Source: Pseudomonas sp. MUP55
Lineage (GTDB): Bacteria; Pseudomonadota; Gammaproteobacteria; Pseudomonadales; Pseudomonadaceae
Direction of reading: 5' to 3'
Length of the DNA stretch: 64,000 bases
NCBI RefSeq assembly: GCF_034043515.1
Contig: NZ_CP138214.1
Span: 1,612,001-1,676,000, forward strand
The translations under genes were made by a program, and so were the position numbers. The first letter of the stretch is position 1; each line of letters starts with the position of its first letter. The notes below the pieces were generated by a model. The model searched no databases and had not been told where the DNA came from. It worked only from the letters and a program-made list of their open reading frames with translations. Positions 34,649 through 44,034 of the stretch are shown one piece after another.

Positions 34649-34862
34649 GGGGTTGGGTTCCAGGAGGAATGTCGCCTGAAGCCAGGCGGGGAGGGGAATT
34701 TGGAAGGGATTATAGGAATCAGCATCGGCAATCGAGCAGGCGCTCGTTTCGATAGTAATCATCAGTGCTATCGATGTGACGAGGAGTCGGTTGTTCAATC
34801 GGCACTATCAACGAAAGGCCTGCTGATCAGTTTCAGCAGGTTGTTTTCATCCATCGTTGGTG

Positions 34863-35180
34863 TTAATTTTCATCGCCCTGCAACAGCGCAGCGTAGTCCT
34901 GCCCCCCGTAAAATACGCCCACGATTGATACCGTTTCGCAATCAGGCGCCACCCTGAAGGCGATGATGGTGTGGCGACGATAATGAGTGATGCGCAGGCC
35001 TGTCAGCAGGTCGTCGCGGCGCACGCCACGCAAGGGAAACAGGGCAAGGCTTTCGCAGTGGCCGACGAGGTTGTCTATGAAACGCGCGGCTACGGATGGG
35101 GAGCCGACATCGCTGATGTAATCTTCCAGAGCATCGAGTTGCGCCAGGACTTCAGGCGAAAAGACGACCGAGTGGCTCAC
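34863..35180 (-). CDS. parE: ParE/RelE-family toxin
   Basis: The 105-aa protein has the RelE/ParE toxin fold: an N-terminal helical pair (VFSPEVLAQLDALEDYI), then RRDDLLTGLRITHYRRHTIIAFRV and a C-terminal strand VSIVGVFYGGQDY. ParE proteins inhibit DNA gyrase; RelE-type mRNA cleavage is less likely from the pattern but not excluded. It starts at GTG, and GTGA overlaps the antitoxin stop. Confidence 0.87.
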   Translation of the reverse strand: MSHSVVFSPEVLAQLDALEDYISDVGSPSVAARFIDNLVGHCESLALFPLRGVRRDDLLTGLRITHYRRHTIIAFRVAPDCETVSIVGVFYGGQDYAALLQGDEN

Positions 35181-35458
35181 GCTTGCCCTGTGCCTCTGCG
35201 CTGGCGCTTGACTGTCATATGTGCGCGCACCTGCTCAGCGGACAACCCGAGCTCAGGCTCAGCCTCGAGGGCGGTCGCTGCGGGAATGACTTCATCCTTA
35301 AGCCAGTTTTCCATGGCACGGTCACGCGCCAGCAGCGCCCGCAGGCCGTCGCGAATCACTTCGCTTTCAGTGGCATATTCGCCGCAAGCCACCTTGGCTT
35401 TGACCAGAGCAGCCATTTCGAGGGGAAGCGTGATGCTAATTTGCTGGGTTGAACGCAT
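35177..35458 (-). CDS. parD: ParD/CopG-like antitoxin
   Basis: The 93-aa protein has an N-terminal ribbon-helix-helix domain (STQQISITLPLEMAALVKAKVACGEYATESEVIRDGLRALLARD) that binds the operator, and a C-terminal toxin-wrapping segment. GGAG precedes ATG 35458. The frame stays open upstream, and ATG 35581, preceded by GGGAG, would add 41 residues, so a longer form is possible. It is co-translated with parE. Confidence 0.86.
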   Translation of the reverse strand: MRSTQQISITLPLEMAALVKAKVACGEYATESEVIRDGLRALLARDRAMENWLKDEVIPAATALEAEPELGLSAEQVRAHMTVKRQRRGTGQA

Positions 35459-35790
35459 TGGGGTCTCCGCCGGCAGTGGGTAGGATTCAATCCTACTTGA
35501 CCATTGGCGCGATGCAAGAAGCAACTGATCGATGCCGATATCCGGCGTCTCTTCGTCCATCCAGAACTGATAGGTTTCCATGAGTGCTACATCTCCCGTT
35601 GTGTAAGTCAGGCCGCAAGTATTGACCTGTTTTGGCGATTGCGTGGTCGTAGGCGGCTGATAACCTGCTGATATGTATGACTCGATATGTGTAACAGGGT
35701 TATCCGGACAAAGCCGTCCCGCCACACATGGCGTCCCACCGGCTCCCATACGATAATGCTCGCCATCCCGACCACTTTGGCTTCCTTCCC

Positions 35791-36693
35791 GTGATCATCA
35801 ACTTCGACCTCAACGACCTCCAGGCCTTTCGCGCCGTGGTAGACAAGGGCAGTTTTCGCGGCGCCGCCGAAGCGATCCGAATCTCGCAGCCGGCCCTCAG
35901 CCGACGTATCGAAAAGCTTGAGTCCGCACTCGATGTAAAACTGTTCGAACGCACCACGCGCAGGGTCAGCCTGACCATGGTCGGGCGGGCGTTCCTGCCT
36001 CAGGTCGAACGCATGCTCGACGACCTCGATATCGCCTTGATGGGCATCAGCAACGTCGCGTCCACGCGCATGGGTAACGTCACCATTGCCTGCGTGCCGT
36101 CCACCGCGTACTACTTCATGCCCCATGTCATTTCCGAATTCCACAAGCTGTATCCGAAGATTCGTTTGCGGGTACTGGATGCCAGTGCCGGTGAGGTGTG
36201 CAATGCGGTAGAAAGTGGCGAAGCGGATTTTGGCGTGAGCTTCAGCGGCAGCCTGGCGGATGAAGTGGAGTTCGAGTTGTTGCTGCAGGAGCGCTATGTG
36301 CTGGCCTGTCGTCGTGACCATCCGCTGGCCACGCGGGAGAGCGTGACGTGGACCGAAGCCTACGAGCATGACTACATCACGGTGGACAAAACCTCGGGCA
36401 ACCGCTTCCTGCTGGACCAGGCCCTGCGCGGTGTGCGCGTGAAAAAACCGAGTATCTGCGAGACCCACCACGTGACCACGATGATCGGTTTGGTGGAGGC
36501 GGGGTTGGGCGTGGCGATGGTGCCGTCGATTGCAATGCCGGCGTGCGAACACCCGATTCTGGTGAGTGTGCCGCTGGTGGAGCCGCACGTGATGCGCAAC
36601 GTGGGCTTGATCAAGCGCCGCGGGCGGACATTGCCGCCCGCGGCGCTGGAGTTGGAACGGTTAGTGCGGGAGATGCCGTTTCGCTCAGCGTGA
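35791..36693 (+). CDS. LysR-family regulator of the aconitate/citrate genes
   Basis: The 300-aa protein has an N-terminal winged HTH (FRGAAEAIRISQPALSRRIEKLESALDVKLFERTTRRVSLT) and a periplasmic-binding-like effector domain. GTG 35791 is preferred because it begins right at the family start IINFDLNDLQAF; ATG-like starts further upstream add an unrelated leader. It is convergent with, and overlaps by 9 bases, the aconitate-isomerase-like gene, next to citA. A role in regulating that pair is inference from position, by analogy with TcuR-type regulators. Confidence 0.82.
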   Translation: MIINFDLNDLQAFRAVVDKGSFRGAAEAIRISQPALSRRIEKLESALDVKLFERTTRRVSLTMVGRAFLPQVERMLDDLDIALMGISNVASTRMGNVTIACVPSTAYYFMPHVISEFHKLYPKIRLRVLDASAGEVCNAVESGEADFGVSFSGSLADEVEFELLLQERYVLACRRDHPLATRESVTWTEAYEHDYITVDKTSGNRFLLDQALRGVRVKKPSICETHHVTTMIGLVEAGLGVAMVPSIAMPACEHPILVSVPLVEPHVMRNVGLIKRRGRTLPPAALELERLVREMPFRSA

Positions 36694-37443
36694 CACCGAG
36701 TCCAGCCCGGTGGATTGCACCACCGGTTGAGCTTCGGGCGATGCCATGAACTGCAGCAGCGCCTTGGCCTCTTCCGGGTGTTCGGCATTGACCGGAATGC
36801 CCGCTGCAAAACGCGTAACGGACTGCACATCTTCCGGGATCTTGCCGACAAACGTCACGCCCTTGACCGGCAACAATTCCGCCACCTGCTGCAAACCGAC
36901 TTCGTAATCACCCTTTGCCACCTGCTCGCCCACCGGTACACGTTCGATCATGGTGCCCTTGGCCGGCATGCCGAGCTTTTTGAACAGCTCTTTCTCCACA
37001 TACACACCGCTGGCGCTGTCCGAGTACGCCACCGACTTGGCCTTGCTCAATACGGCCTTGAGTTCGGCATCGGTGCCGATGGAAGGTTTGACCGCACCTT
37101 CCTTCACCACCAAGCCAATCCGCGAATCCGCCAGTTCCACGCGGGAGGCGGGGTCGACCTTGCCTTGTTTGATCAGCTCATCCAAAGCGTAGCCGACCAT
37201 GATCACCACATCGGCGTGTTCGCCACGGGCCAGGCGATTGGGAATCGCTTCCGGCGCCTTGCCCATCGACGGGCCGAGAATGGTGTCGAGGGTGTCACCG
37301 CTATGCTTGGCATATTGCGGGCCGAGCAATTTATACGCGGCGGTGAAGCCACCGGAGGTCATCACCTTAAGTTCTTCAGCCTGTGCTGACAGCGACAGGG
37401 CGCCCAGCACCATGGCGGTGAGGGCTTTGAACAGCGGCTTCAT
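36685..37443 (-). CDS. Periplasmic aconitate isomerase-like protein (ModA fold)
   Basis: The 252-aa precursor has a 22-residue signal peptide (cleaved after LSLSAQA) and a type 2 periplasmic-binding fold similar to molybdate-binding ModA. The one enzyme known with exactly this architecture is Pseudomonas aconitate isomerase, which interconverts trans- and cis-aconitate; its precursor is of similar size with a 22-residue signal. No ABC permease or ATPase lies nearby, and its ATG overlaps the stop of the citrate-type symporter gene (ATGA), which argues for joint action on tricarboxylates rather than molybdate uptake. Family assignment is firm; the isomerase function is a strong inference. Confidence 0.75.
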   Translation of the reverse strand: MKPLFKALTAMVLGALSLSAQAEELKVMTSGGFTAAYKLLGPQYAKHSGDTLDTILGPSMGKAPEAIPNRLARGEHADVVIMVGYALDELIKQGKVDPASRVELADSRIGLVVKEGAVKPSIGTDAELKAVLSKAKSVAYSDSASGVYVEKELFKKLGMPAKGTMIERVPVGEQVAKGDYEVGLQQVAELLPVKGVTFVGKIPEDVQSVTRFAAGIPVNAEHPEEAKALLQFMASPEAQPVVQSTGLDSVSR

Positions 37444-38747
37444 TGCGCAGCACCCTGCATGACCTGGCCTCGGGTATTGGCACGGCGATACAGCGCCAGG
37501 GTGGAACACAGCGCGCACAGCGCAGCGAACATCATCCAGTAGGCTGGCGACGCCTTGTCTTCGGTGATGTGAATGAACCACGTGGAGATTGCAGGCGTGA
37601 AGCCACCGAAAACCGCGGTGGCCAGGCTGTAGGCCAGGGAAAAGCCGGCAACGCGCACTTCTACCGGCATGATTTCAGTCAGTGCCGGGATCATTGCGCC
37701 GTTGTACATGCCGTAGAGGAAGGAGAACCACAGCAGGGTTTCCAGCATGTGTGCAAAGCTTGGCGCGTTGACCACGTAGGACAACGCTGGATAAGCCGTG
37801 AGAACGGTCAACACGGTCATGGCGATCAGTACCGGCTTGCGGCCAAAGCGGTCGCTCAGGGTGCCGCCGATCGGTAGCCAGACGAAGTTGGACACCGCCA
37901 CCAGCAAGGTCACCAGCAGCGCATCGGAGGTACTCAGTTGCAGCACGGTCTTGCCGAAGGTGGGGGCGTACACCGTGATCAGATAGAACGCAGTGGTGGT
38001 CATCGCCACCATCAGCATGCCGCCAATCACCACGGTCCAATTTTTCACCAGGGTGGCCATGACTTCACGCATGGTCGGGCGATGTTTGCGTTTGGCGAAC
38101 TCTTCGGTTTCCTGCAGGTTACGTCGCAGCACGAAGATAAACGGGATGATCACGCAACCGACGGCGAACGGGATGCGCCAGCCCCAGTCGGCCACCACGG
38201 CTGGTTCCATCCAGACATTCAAGCCATAGCCCAGTGCGGCGGCGACCACGATGGAGATCTGCTGACTGCCCGACTGCCAACTGGTGTAGAAGCCCTTGCG
38301 ACCAGGCGTGGCCATCTCGGACAGGTACACCGACACACCGCCCAGTTCCGCACCGGCCGAGAAGCCCTGCAACAGACGACCCAGCAGCACCAGCAACGGC
38401 GCCCATAGGCCAATGGTGTGGTAACCGGGCACCAGCACGATCAACAGCGTGCCGCTGGCCATGATCGAGAGGGTGACGATCAGGCCTTTGCGCCGTCCCA
38501 CGTCATCGATATAGGCACCCAGAATGATCGCGCCCAACGGACGCATCAGAAAGCCTGCACCGAACACGGCAAAGGTCATCATCAAGGATGCAAATTCGTT
38601 GGCGGCGGGGAAGAAGGCAGCAGCGATGTAGGTGGCGTAGAACCCGAACAGAAAGAAATCGAATTGTTCGAGGAAGTTGCCCGAAGTGACGCGCAATACG
38701 GCGCCTACTTTCGAGGGGGCAGCCGCAGGCCGGGAAGGGCTAGTCAT
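37440..38747 (-). CDS. citA: CitA/TcuC-type citrate (tricarboxylate)-proton symporter
   Basis: The 435-aa MFS (metabolite:H+ symporter) protein closely follows enterobacterial CitA: it shares [20 protein letters not shown], the [20 protein letters not shown] loop, [24 protein letters not shown] and [11 protein letters not shown]. Twelve TM helices are expected. It probably takes up citrate, cis-aconitate or tricarballylate with protons. It is the first gene of a two-gene operon with the aconitate-isomerase-like gene. Confidence 0.9.
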   Translation of the reverse strand: MTSPSRPAAAPSKVGAVLRVTSGNFLEQFDFFLFGFYATYIAAAFFPAANEFASLMMTFAVFGAGFLMRPLGAIILGAYIDDVGRRKGLIVTLSIMASGTLLIVLVPGYHTIGLWAPLLVLLGRLLQGFSAGAELGGVSVYLSEMATPGRKGFYTSWQSGSQQISIVVAAALGYGLNVWMEPAVVADWGWRIPFAVGCVIIPFIFVLRRNLQETEEFAKRKHRPTMREVMATLVKNWTVVIGGMLMVAMTTTAFYLITVYAPTFGKTVLQLSTSDALLVTLLVAVSNFVWLPIGGTLSDRFGRKPVLIAMTVLTVLTAYPALSYVVNAPSFAHMLETLLWFSFLYGMYNGAMIPALTEIMPVEVRVAGFSLAYSLATAVFGGFTPAISTWFIHITEDKASPAYWMMFAALCALCSTLALYRRANTRGQVMQGAAQ

Positions 38748-38945
38748 GGTTTTGTGTCTCCAGCGTTCTTTTTAAAGTGCTTGTTTCGCTTAAGACTTGG
38801 GATAGTGGCTGACACATTTAGAAATGATAAGTGACAAATTTGGATAGATTGATGCGTCATGGCTATCAATCAAAGTGCGCTGCTGAAAGCCGCTCCTTGT
38901 TCTATGCTTGAAACCGTGACCAATTCTTATGGATGGGAGGTGGCT

Positions 38946-39092
38946 ATGGGCAATGAACCGAAGCAGCACAACGAGCAGGAGAGCGAGCAACCCCGGCAGT
39001 GGCCCGAGGAAGAAAAGCCGCAAACCTGGAAGCACCCGGACGACGGCACGGAACTCTCCGAGCGGGATCAGGAGTTTCCGCTGAAACCGTGA
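38946..39092 (+). CDS. Small hydrophilic protein, 48 aa, function unknown
   Basis: The start at 38946 follows GGGAGG seven bases upstream; an ATG at 38859 would add 29 unrelated residues. The product is highly charged (E, K, Q, W, P rich: EEEKPQTWKHPDDGTELSERDQEFPLKP) and lacks a hydrophobic segment, so it is probably a disordered cytoplasmic peptide. I do not recognise the family. It stands alone, divergent from citA. Confidence 0.55.
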   Translation: MGNEPKQHNEQESEQPRQWPEEEKPQTWKHPDDGTELSERDQEFPLKP

Positions 39093-39431
39093 GCTGCGAA
39101 CCAAGGCGTGAAAATTGTGGCGTGGGCTTGCCCTAATGCCAGTCAACAGCAAGCAGCCCAAGCGACCTTTGGCGAGGGAGCTTGCTCCCGCTGGGCCGCG
39201 AAGCGGCCCCAAACAATGGGCCTGCTGCGCAGTCCGACGGGAGCAAGCTCCCTCGCCACGGGTACGGTTTTCACCTCACATCAGGGCAAGCCCCGCTTTC
39301 ACAATGGCTATAAATCTTTCTGGGAGCCCATGAAACCCGCGACCTAGACAAAACTGATGCGTCTACCGACATAGACGCCGCCCCATTGCCTTTCTAAACT
39401 GCGGCTTGTCTTGGGGAAGGGGCAGGCGCCG
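39093..39431. other. Intergenic region with a REP doublet
   Basis: This gap of 339 bases contains the REP doublet described separately and a further ~170 bases before the LysR gene, where no gene or clear promoter is seen. Confidence 0.6.
39170..39259. repeat. REP doublet (GAGGGAGCTTGCTCCC family), copy 1
   Basis: TGGCGAGGGAGCTTGCTCCC and its inverted copy at the right end enclose GC-rich hairpins (GGGCCGCGAAGCGGCCC). It is nearly identical to the element at 50130. This is a REPIN-type non-coding mobile element of the fluorescent pseudomonads. Confidence 0.85.
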
Positions 39432-40355
39432 ATGAATCGCAATGAATTACGCAAGGCTGATATCAACCTGATGGTGGTGTTCGAAGCGCTGATGCTCGAG
39501 CGCAACGTGACGCGTGTAGCGGAGAAGCTGTTTCTCGGCCAGCCAACCATCAGTTCGGCTCTCAATCGTCTGCGCACGTTGTTCAACGACCCGTTGTTCA
39601 TCCGTGTCGGCCATCGCATGGAACCCACCGCGCGCGCCGAGGAAATTATCCAGCACCTGTCACCGGCGCTGGATTCGCTCTCTTCAGCCTTGAGCCTGAC
39701 CCACGATTTCGACCCGTCCATCAGCACCATGACCTTTCGTATCGGCCTGTCCGATGATGTTGAATTCGGTCTGCTGCCGCCGTTGCTGCGGGCGCTGCGT
39801 CAGGAAGCGCCGCAGGTGGTGTTCGTCGTGCAGCATGTGGATTATTGGCGCATTCCCGACCTGCTGGCCTCCGGCGATATCACCGTTGGCATCACTCAGA
39901 CCCGCGGCCTGCCGGCCAATGCCAAACGTAAGCTGTTGCGTCATATCCGGCCTTGCCTGCTGCGCGCCGATGCATCCGATACACCGCTGACCCTCGATGA
40001 ATATTGCGCACGGCCCCATGTGCTGGTGTCCCACACCGCCAACGTGGCCGGGTTTGCCGATGAATGGCTGGCGGAAATCGGCCGCAAGCGGCACGTGGTG
40101 CTGTCGGTGCCGCAATACAGTTCGCTTCCGGCATTGCTCGCCGGCACCGACATGATCGCCAGCCTGCCGGACTACACGGCCCAGGCCATGGCCGCTGGCG
40201 GCAATCTGTTCTGCGAGGCGTTTCCATTTGAGACGCCGACCCTGGACCTGTCGATGGTCTGGCTCAGCCACGTCGACACCGACCCGGCGGAACGCTGGAT
40301 GCGCTCGCGGCTGGAGGCGTTCATGAGTGATCGAGGGCTCGGCTTACAGGTCTGA
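39432..40355 (+). CDS. LysR-family transcriptional regulator
   Basis: The 307-aa protein has an N-terminal HTH of the NodD-like subgroup (LRKADINLMVVFEALMLERNVTRVAEKLFLGQPTISSALNRLR) and a LysR substrate-binding domain. The ATG at 39432 matches the family start better than the ATG at 39411. The next gene, a CHMI isomerase on the same strand, is 57 bases away, but there is no evidence of a regulatory link. Target unknown. Confidence 0.85.
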   Translation: MNRNELRKADINLMVVFEALMLERNVTRVAEKLFLGQPTISSALNRLRTLFNDPLFIRVGHRMEPTARAEEIIQHLSPALDSLSSALSLTHDFDPSISTMTFRIGLSDDVEFGLLPPLLRALRQEAPQVVFVVQHVDYWRIPDLLASGDITVGITQTRGLPANAKRKLLRHIRPCLLRADASDTPLTLDEYCARPHVLVSHTANVAGFADEWLAEIGRKRHVVLSVPQYSSLPALLAGTDMIASLPDYTAQAMAAGGNLFCEAFPFETPTLDLSMVWLSHVDTDPAERWMRSRLEAFMSDRGLGLQV

Positions 40356-40412
40356 GGCCTGCTTGCTTGTTGTATATTCAGCCAACTTCCTACAAAAAAA
40401 CCGGAGAAACCC

Positions 40413-40778
40413 ATGCCACATCTGCACTTGGAATACACCGCCAACCTGGCGCAACTGGACACCGATAAGGCTCTGTTGCGCCTTAACCATGCGCTGGTGG
40501 CTTCCGGTCAGTTTGGCGCCGAGTTCGACATCAAGAGCCGTACAGTCAAAGTCGAGAGCTTTCGCGTAGGCACCGGCTTGGGGGAGCGGGCTTTTGTCGC
40601 GGTACGCCTGGCATTGCTCAGTGGGCGCTCGCCGCAGATCAAGCAGCAACTGTCGCAAAGCCTGCTGGCAGTGCTGCAGGACCTGGGCCCCTGGCCTGAG
40701 GGTGTGCAGGTGCAACTGAGTGTCGAATTGCGGGATATGGATCGCGACGCCTATAGCAAAGAAGCAGTGGGGAGTTAA
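40413..40778 (+). CDS. 5-carboxymethyl-2-hydroxymuconate delta-isomerase (CHMI)
   Basis: The 121-aa protein belongs to the tautomerase superfamily of the HpcD/HpaF type: after removal of Met, the catalytic Pro is N-terminal (PHLHLEYTANL), and the conserved RDMDRDAYSK-like C-terminus is present. CHMI isomerises an intermediate of homoprotocatechuate degradation. No other hpa genes are in the window, so it may serve a distant cluster or another enol substrate. Confidence 0.85.
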   Translation: MPHLHLEYTANLAQLDTDKALLRLNHALVASGQFGAEFDIKSRTVKVESFRVGTGLGERAFVAVRLALLSGRSPQIKQQLSQSLLAVLQDLGPWPEGVQVQLSVELRDMDRDAYSKEAVGS

Positions 40779-40826
40779 AAGCGGCAAGCGCCAAGCTAAC
40801 CGCGACCCTGGAACCTCTTGCAGCTT

Positions 40827-41768
40827 TCAACTTGCCGCTTGCAACTGCTCCTCACACACCTTCACCACTTGCTCGCGAAACCAGGTATTGGCGTTGTCCT
40901 GTTCGCTGGTTTCGTTCCACTGCATCTGCAGGGTAAAGCCCGGCAAGCCGTTCGGGGCTTCGCAAAACCCGTACGTCGAGGTCGACGCCAGCAGCTTTTG
41001 CACGCGGCGGGGCAGAGTCACGATGAAGTCGGTACCGCTGATCAACTTCAACGCTGCGCTGTAGCTGTTGGCGCGCGCGATCACCTGGCGTTTGTGGGCT
41101 TGTCGCGCCAGCCAGCCGTCGATCATGTTGGTGTCGGAGGTCCAGGGGGTGGGAAACACGTGGCGTCGCTCAACGAAGGCTTGCAGGCTGAAGGCCGGTT
41201 CCCGGGGCGCCGCGCGTTTGTCGAAGACGCACACCAGGTCGTCTTCGAGCAGCATCTGGGTTTTGAAGTCTTTATGGGCGCGGTGAAAGTTCGGGCCGAA
41301 GCAGATCACCAGATCGAGGCGGCCTTCGCGCAAGTCGTCGGCGGGAATCTCGGTTTCCAGCTTCTGTACGTTGACGATGACCGGCAGGTCGGCGCGGTCG
41401 AAGTTTTTCAGCAGGCGCGGCAGGATCAGCTGTTCGAAGTATTCCGGGGCGCACACATTGAAGGTCACAGCGTTGCGGGTCGGGTCGAAGTCCTGGCCAC
41501 CGGCGTGACACAGGTTGATGCTCTCGAGGATTTTCTGCACGTGGCCGTACATCGTGGTGGCCTTGTACGTGGGACGCATGCCTGCTCGCGTGTTGATAAA
41601 CAGCTCGTCTTCGAAACTGGTGCGCAATTTCTTCAGGCTGTAGCTCACGGTGGACTGGCTGACGAACAGTGTTTCGGACACATCGGTAACACTGCTCTGG
41701 TCGTAGACAGCGATAAACACCATCAAGTCCTGCATATCGAGCTTTCTGAGCAAGTTACTGTTTAGCAT
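40827..41768 (-). CDS. LysR-family transcriptional regulator
   Basis: The 313-aa protein has the LysR HTH (LRKLDMQDLMVFIAVYDQSSVTDVSETLFVSQSTVSYSLKKLRTSFEDELF) of the NodD/SyrM-like subgroup, with an effector domain. It is followed by a convergent CHMI gene and shares a 137-base region with the end of a CynX-like gene. No target can be named. Confidence 0.85.
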   Translation of the reverse strand: MLNSNLLRKLDMQDLMVFIAVYDQSSVTDVSETLFVSQSTVSYSLKKLRTSFEDELFINTRAGMRPTYKATTMYGHVQKILESINLCHAGGQDFDPTRNAVTFNVCAPEYFEQLILPRLLKNFDRADLPVIVNVQKLETEIPADDLREGRLDLVICFGPNFHRAHKDFKTQMLLEDDLVCVFDKRAAPREPAFSLQAFVERRHVFPTPWTSDTNMIDGWLARQAHKRQVIARANSYSAALKLISGTDFIVTLPRRVQKLLASTSTYGFCEAPNGLPGFTLQMQWNETSEQDNANTWFREQVVKVCEEQLQAAS

Positions 41769-41905
41769 CGGTTTCGTCCGTAAACCCTTTGTACCGAACT
41801 CAGTACAAGACTGAGCAAAATGTTAACGGAACGCTCGTACCAATAGAAAGCTCTGTAGGACTCTTCTATGTTTTGAGTGGGACAAATAGTGTTTACAACA
41901 CGACC

Positions 41906-43093
41906 TCAGCGGATATGTTTCGCGTAATGCTGCGGATTGAAACGTGTGACCATCAGCAGCATGACCACCACCACAGCGGTCAACGACCACCAGGCCCATT
42001 CGAAGTTGCCCAACCGGTCGCGGAGCATCCCGGCAATCAGCGGCGAGAGCCCGGCGATCAGGTAACCGATGCCTTGCACGAACGCGGTGAGACCACCGGC
42101 ACGGCGCGGGTTGTCGAGGTGGTCCAGGGACAGGATCAAGCTCATCGGAAACAGCCCGCCGATACCCAGGCCGAGCAGGCACGGCCACAACAGGCTGACG
42201 TGCTGGGGGCTGAGGATCAGGCCGCAGAAGCCGAGGATGATCAGCACCAGCAATACCGCGACTACGCTGCGTTTATCCCGGCGGCGGTTGGCGATGGCGG
42301 GGGTTGCAAGGCCCGAGACGACCTCCATGGCGGTGAGCAAACCCAAGAGCAAGCCGGCCTGCTGTTCACTCCAGCCCTGCTCGACGTAATACGGCGCCAG
42401 CCACGCCAGCACACAGGTGTAGGACGCCGTGCCGAAGCCAAAAAACAGCGCCAGCAGCCAGGCCCGGCGATTGCCAAAAAAGGACTCCTGCGGGCCGCTG
42501 TCGACCTGCGGCAAGGGCGGTAGCGCCGAACGCTGGGCGTACCAGAACACCAGCGCCAGCAACGCCAGCGCTGCCCATATCGCCAGGCCGATGCGCCAAC
42601 TGCCGGTGTGCACTTGCACAAACGGCGAAAACGACGCGGCCAGTGCGGCACCGCCCATGATCGCCGTGACATACAAACCCATGAACAACGAAACGTTATC
42701 GCCAAAGCGCGACTTGATCAGCGCCGGCATCAACGCCTGGATCAGCGCAATCCCTAGGCCTGCCGCGATGGCACTGACGATCAACTCCAGCGCCGAATCC
42801 AGCCACAACCGCGACAATGTCGCCGCCCCAATCACCAGCAGCGACACCACGATACTGCGGTGCTCGCCAATGCGCCTGGCCAGGCCCATGCCAAAGAACA
42901 TCGCCAGGCCCATGCCCATCACCGGCAACATGGTGAGCAAGGCTGCGCTGCTGAAACTCAGCGGCACATCCGTGCGAATCGACGACAACAACGGACCCAC
43001 AGCCGCCATTGACGGGCGCAGGTTAAGGGCAACCAGCACCACACTGATCATCAGCCACACGGCAGTGGCGGGTTTTGCGTGAAGGTTTTCCAT
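41906..43093 (-). CDS. CynX/NimT-family MFS transporter
   Basis: The 395-aa protein has 12 TM helices and tracks E. coli CynX along its length: NLRPSMAAVGPLL, ALIQALMPALIKSRFG, MGLYVTAIMGG and LGIGGLFPMSLILSLDH followed by AFVQGIGYLIAGLSP. The CynX family is linked to cyanate in E. coli and to nitroimidazole and other organic anions elsewhere. The cynT-cynS-cynR genes of this strain lie about 8 kb away, so its substrate is uncertain. ATG 43093 is preferred to 43114. Confidence 0.85.
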   Translation of the reverse strand: MENLHAKPATAVWLMISVVLVALNLRPSMAAVGPLLSSIRTDVPLSFSSAALLTMLPVMGMGLAMFFGMGLARRIGEHRSIVVSLLVIGAATLSRLWLDSALELIVSAIAAGLGIALIQALMPALIKSRFGDNVSLFMGLYVTAIMGGAALAASFSPFVQVHTGSWRIGLAIWAALALLALVFWYAQRSALPPLPQVDSGPQESFFGNRRAWLLALFFGFGTASYTCVLAWLAPYYVEQGWSEQQAGLLLGLLTAMEVVSGLATPAIANRRRDKRSVVAVLLVLIILGFCGLILSPQHVSLLWPCLLGLGIGGLFPMSLILSLDHLDNPRRAGGLTAFVQGIGYLIAGLSPLIAGMLRDRLGNFEWAWWSLTAVVVVMLLMVTRFNPQHYAKHIR

Positions 43094-43279
43094 GGGCCTG
43101 CCTTGAATGAACAAGCGTGAATCAGGCCACGGGCGCAGCGGTGGAGCAAATCAGAAAGTCGCAGACGCTATTGAAAAATTGCGGCCAGCTGAGCGTCGCT
43201 TATAGAGGGGGGAACGTCCAATTTTATGGGGTCAGTTCAGAGCGTGGGAACGATCAAATAAAAAGTGGGCACAGTCAAA

Positions 43280-43368
43280 TGTGGGAGGGGGCTTGCCCCC
43301 GATGAGGGAGTGCCTGCTTATGCATTTCTCACTGAACCACCGCTATCGGGAGCAAGCCCCCTCCCACA
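43280..43368. repeat. REP doublet (GTGGGAGGGGGCTTGCCCCC family), copy 1
   Basis: TGTGGGAGGGGGCTTGCCCC and an inverted copy ending CCCCTCCCACA flank about 40 bases. The same unit recurs at 57478, 60033 and 61089. It is a REPIN-type element between two convergently or independently transcribed genes. Confidence 0.85.
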
Positions 43369-43385
43369 ATTTTTACCCGGTTGTG

Positions 43386-44000
43386 TCAGTAGCCTACGGT
43401 GAAGCGCTTGCGCGAGTGCTTGGGTGTTTCCACTTCATCGAGCATGGCAATGGCGTAGTCGGCAAAACTGATCGAGCTGTTACCGTCACTGCTGACCAGC
43501 AGATCATCCTGGCCCAGGCGGAATTTACCGGTGCGCTCGGTGCCATCGAACAGCGCCGACGGCGACAGGAAGGTCCAGTCCAGTGCCTGCTCCTGACGCA
43601 GCTCGTCGAGAAACGCAGCCCCCGCGCTGGCTTCAGCTTTGTACTCAGCCGGGAAGCCTGGGCTGTCGATCACCCGGCTGCCGTCCGGCAGCAGCAGCGA
43701 ACCGGCGCCACCCACCACCAGCAGGCGTTTGACCCCGGCCTTCTTCACCGGGCCGATCACGGCACTGGCGGGCAACGTGGCAAAGTGCGCCGCACTGATC
43801 ACCACATCGCTGCCGCTGATGGCCTGTTGCAGGGCATCGGCATCCAGGGCATCGACTTGCCTGGCGGTGACGCCGGGGCGTACGGCCAGTTTGTCGGTAT
43901 GGCGCGCGATGGCGGTGACGGTATGCCCCCGGCGCAGCGCTTCTTCCAGCAGTTGGCTACCGGCACGGCCGGTGGCACCAATAATTGCGATCTTGCTCAT
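43386..44000 (-). CDS. NAD(P)-dependent atypical short-chain reductase
   Basis: The 204-aa protein has the NAD(P)H-binding Rossmann opening IAIIGATGRAGSQLLEEALRRGHTVTA of the NmrA/atypical SDR group and a mid-protein LVVGGAGSLL. It lacks the YxxxK catalytic pair of classical SDRs. It ends at a conserved FTVGY. It precedes the MBL-fold gene on the same strand; substrate unknown. Confidence 0.8.
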   Translation of the reverse strand: MSKIAIIGATGRAGSQLLEEALRRGHTVTAIARHTDKLAVRPGVTARQVDALDADALQQAISGSDVVISAAHFATLPASAVIGPVKKAGVKRLLVVGGAGSLLLPDGSRVIDSPGFPAEYKAEASAGAAFLDELRQEQALDWTFLSPSALFDGTERTGKFRLGQDDLLVSSDGNSSISFADYAIAMLDEVETPKHSRKRFTVGY

Positions 44001-44034
44001 GAGGTTCTCCAGTCAGGTCAGGGTTTAAAACCAA

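Noticed and set aside
34649..34798. Extended N-terminus of the SotB-like transporter
   Set aside because: It would need a TTG start without a ribosome site and adds an unrelated leader before TM1.
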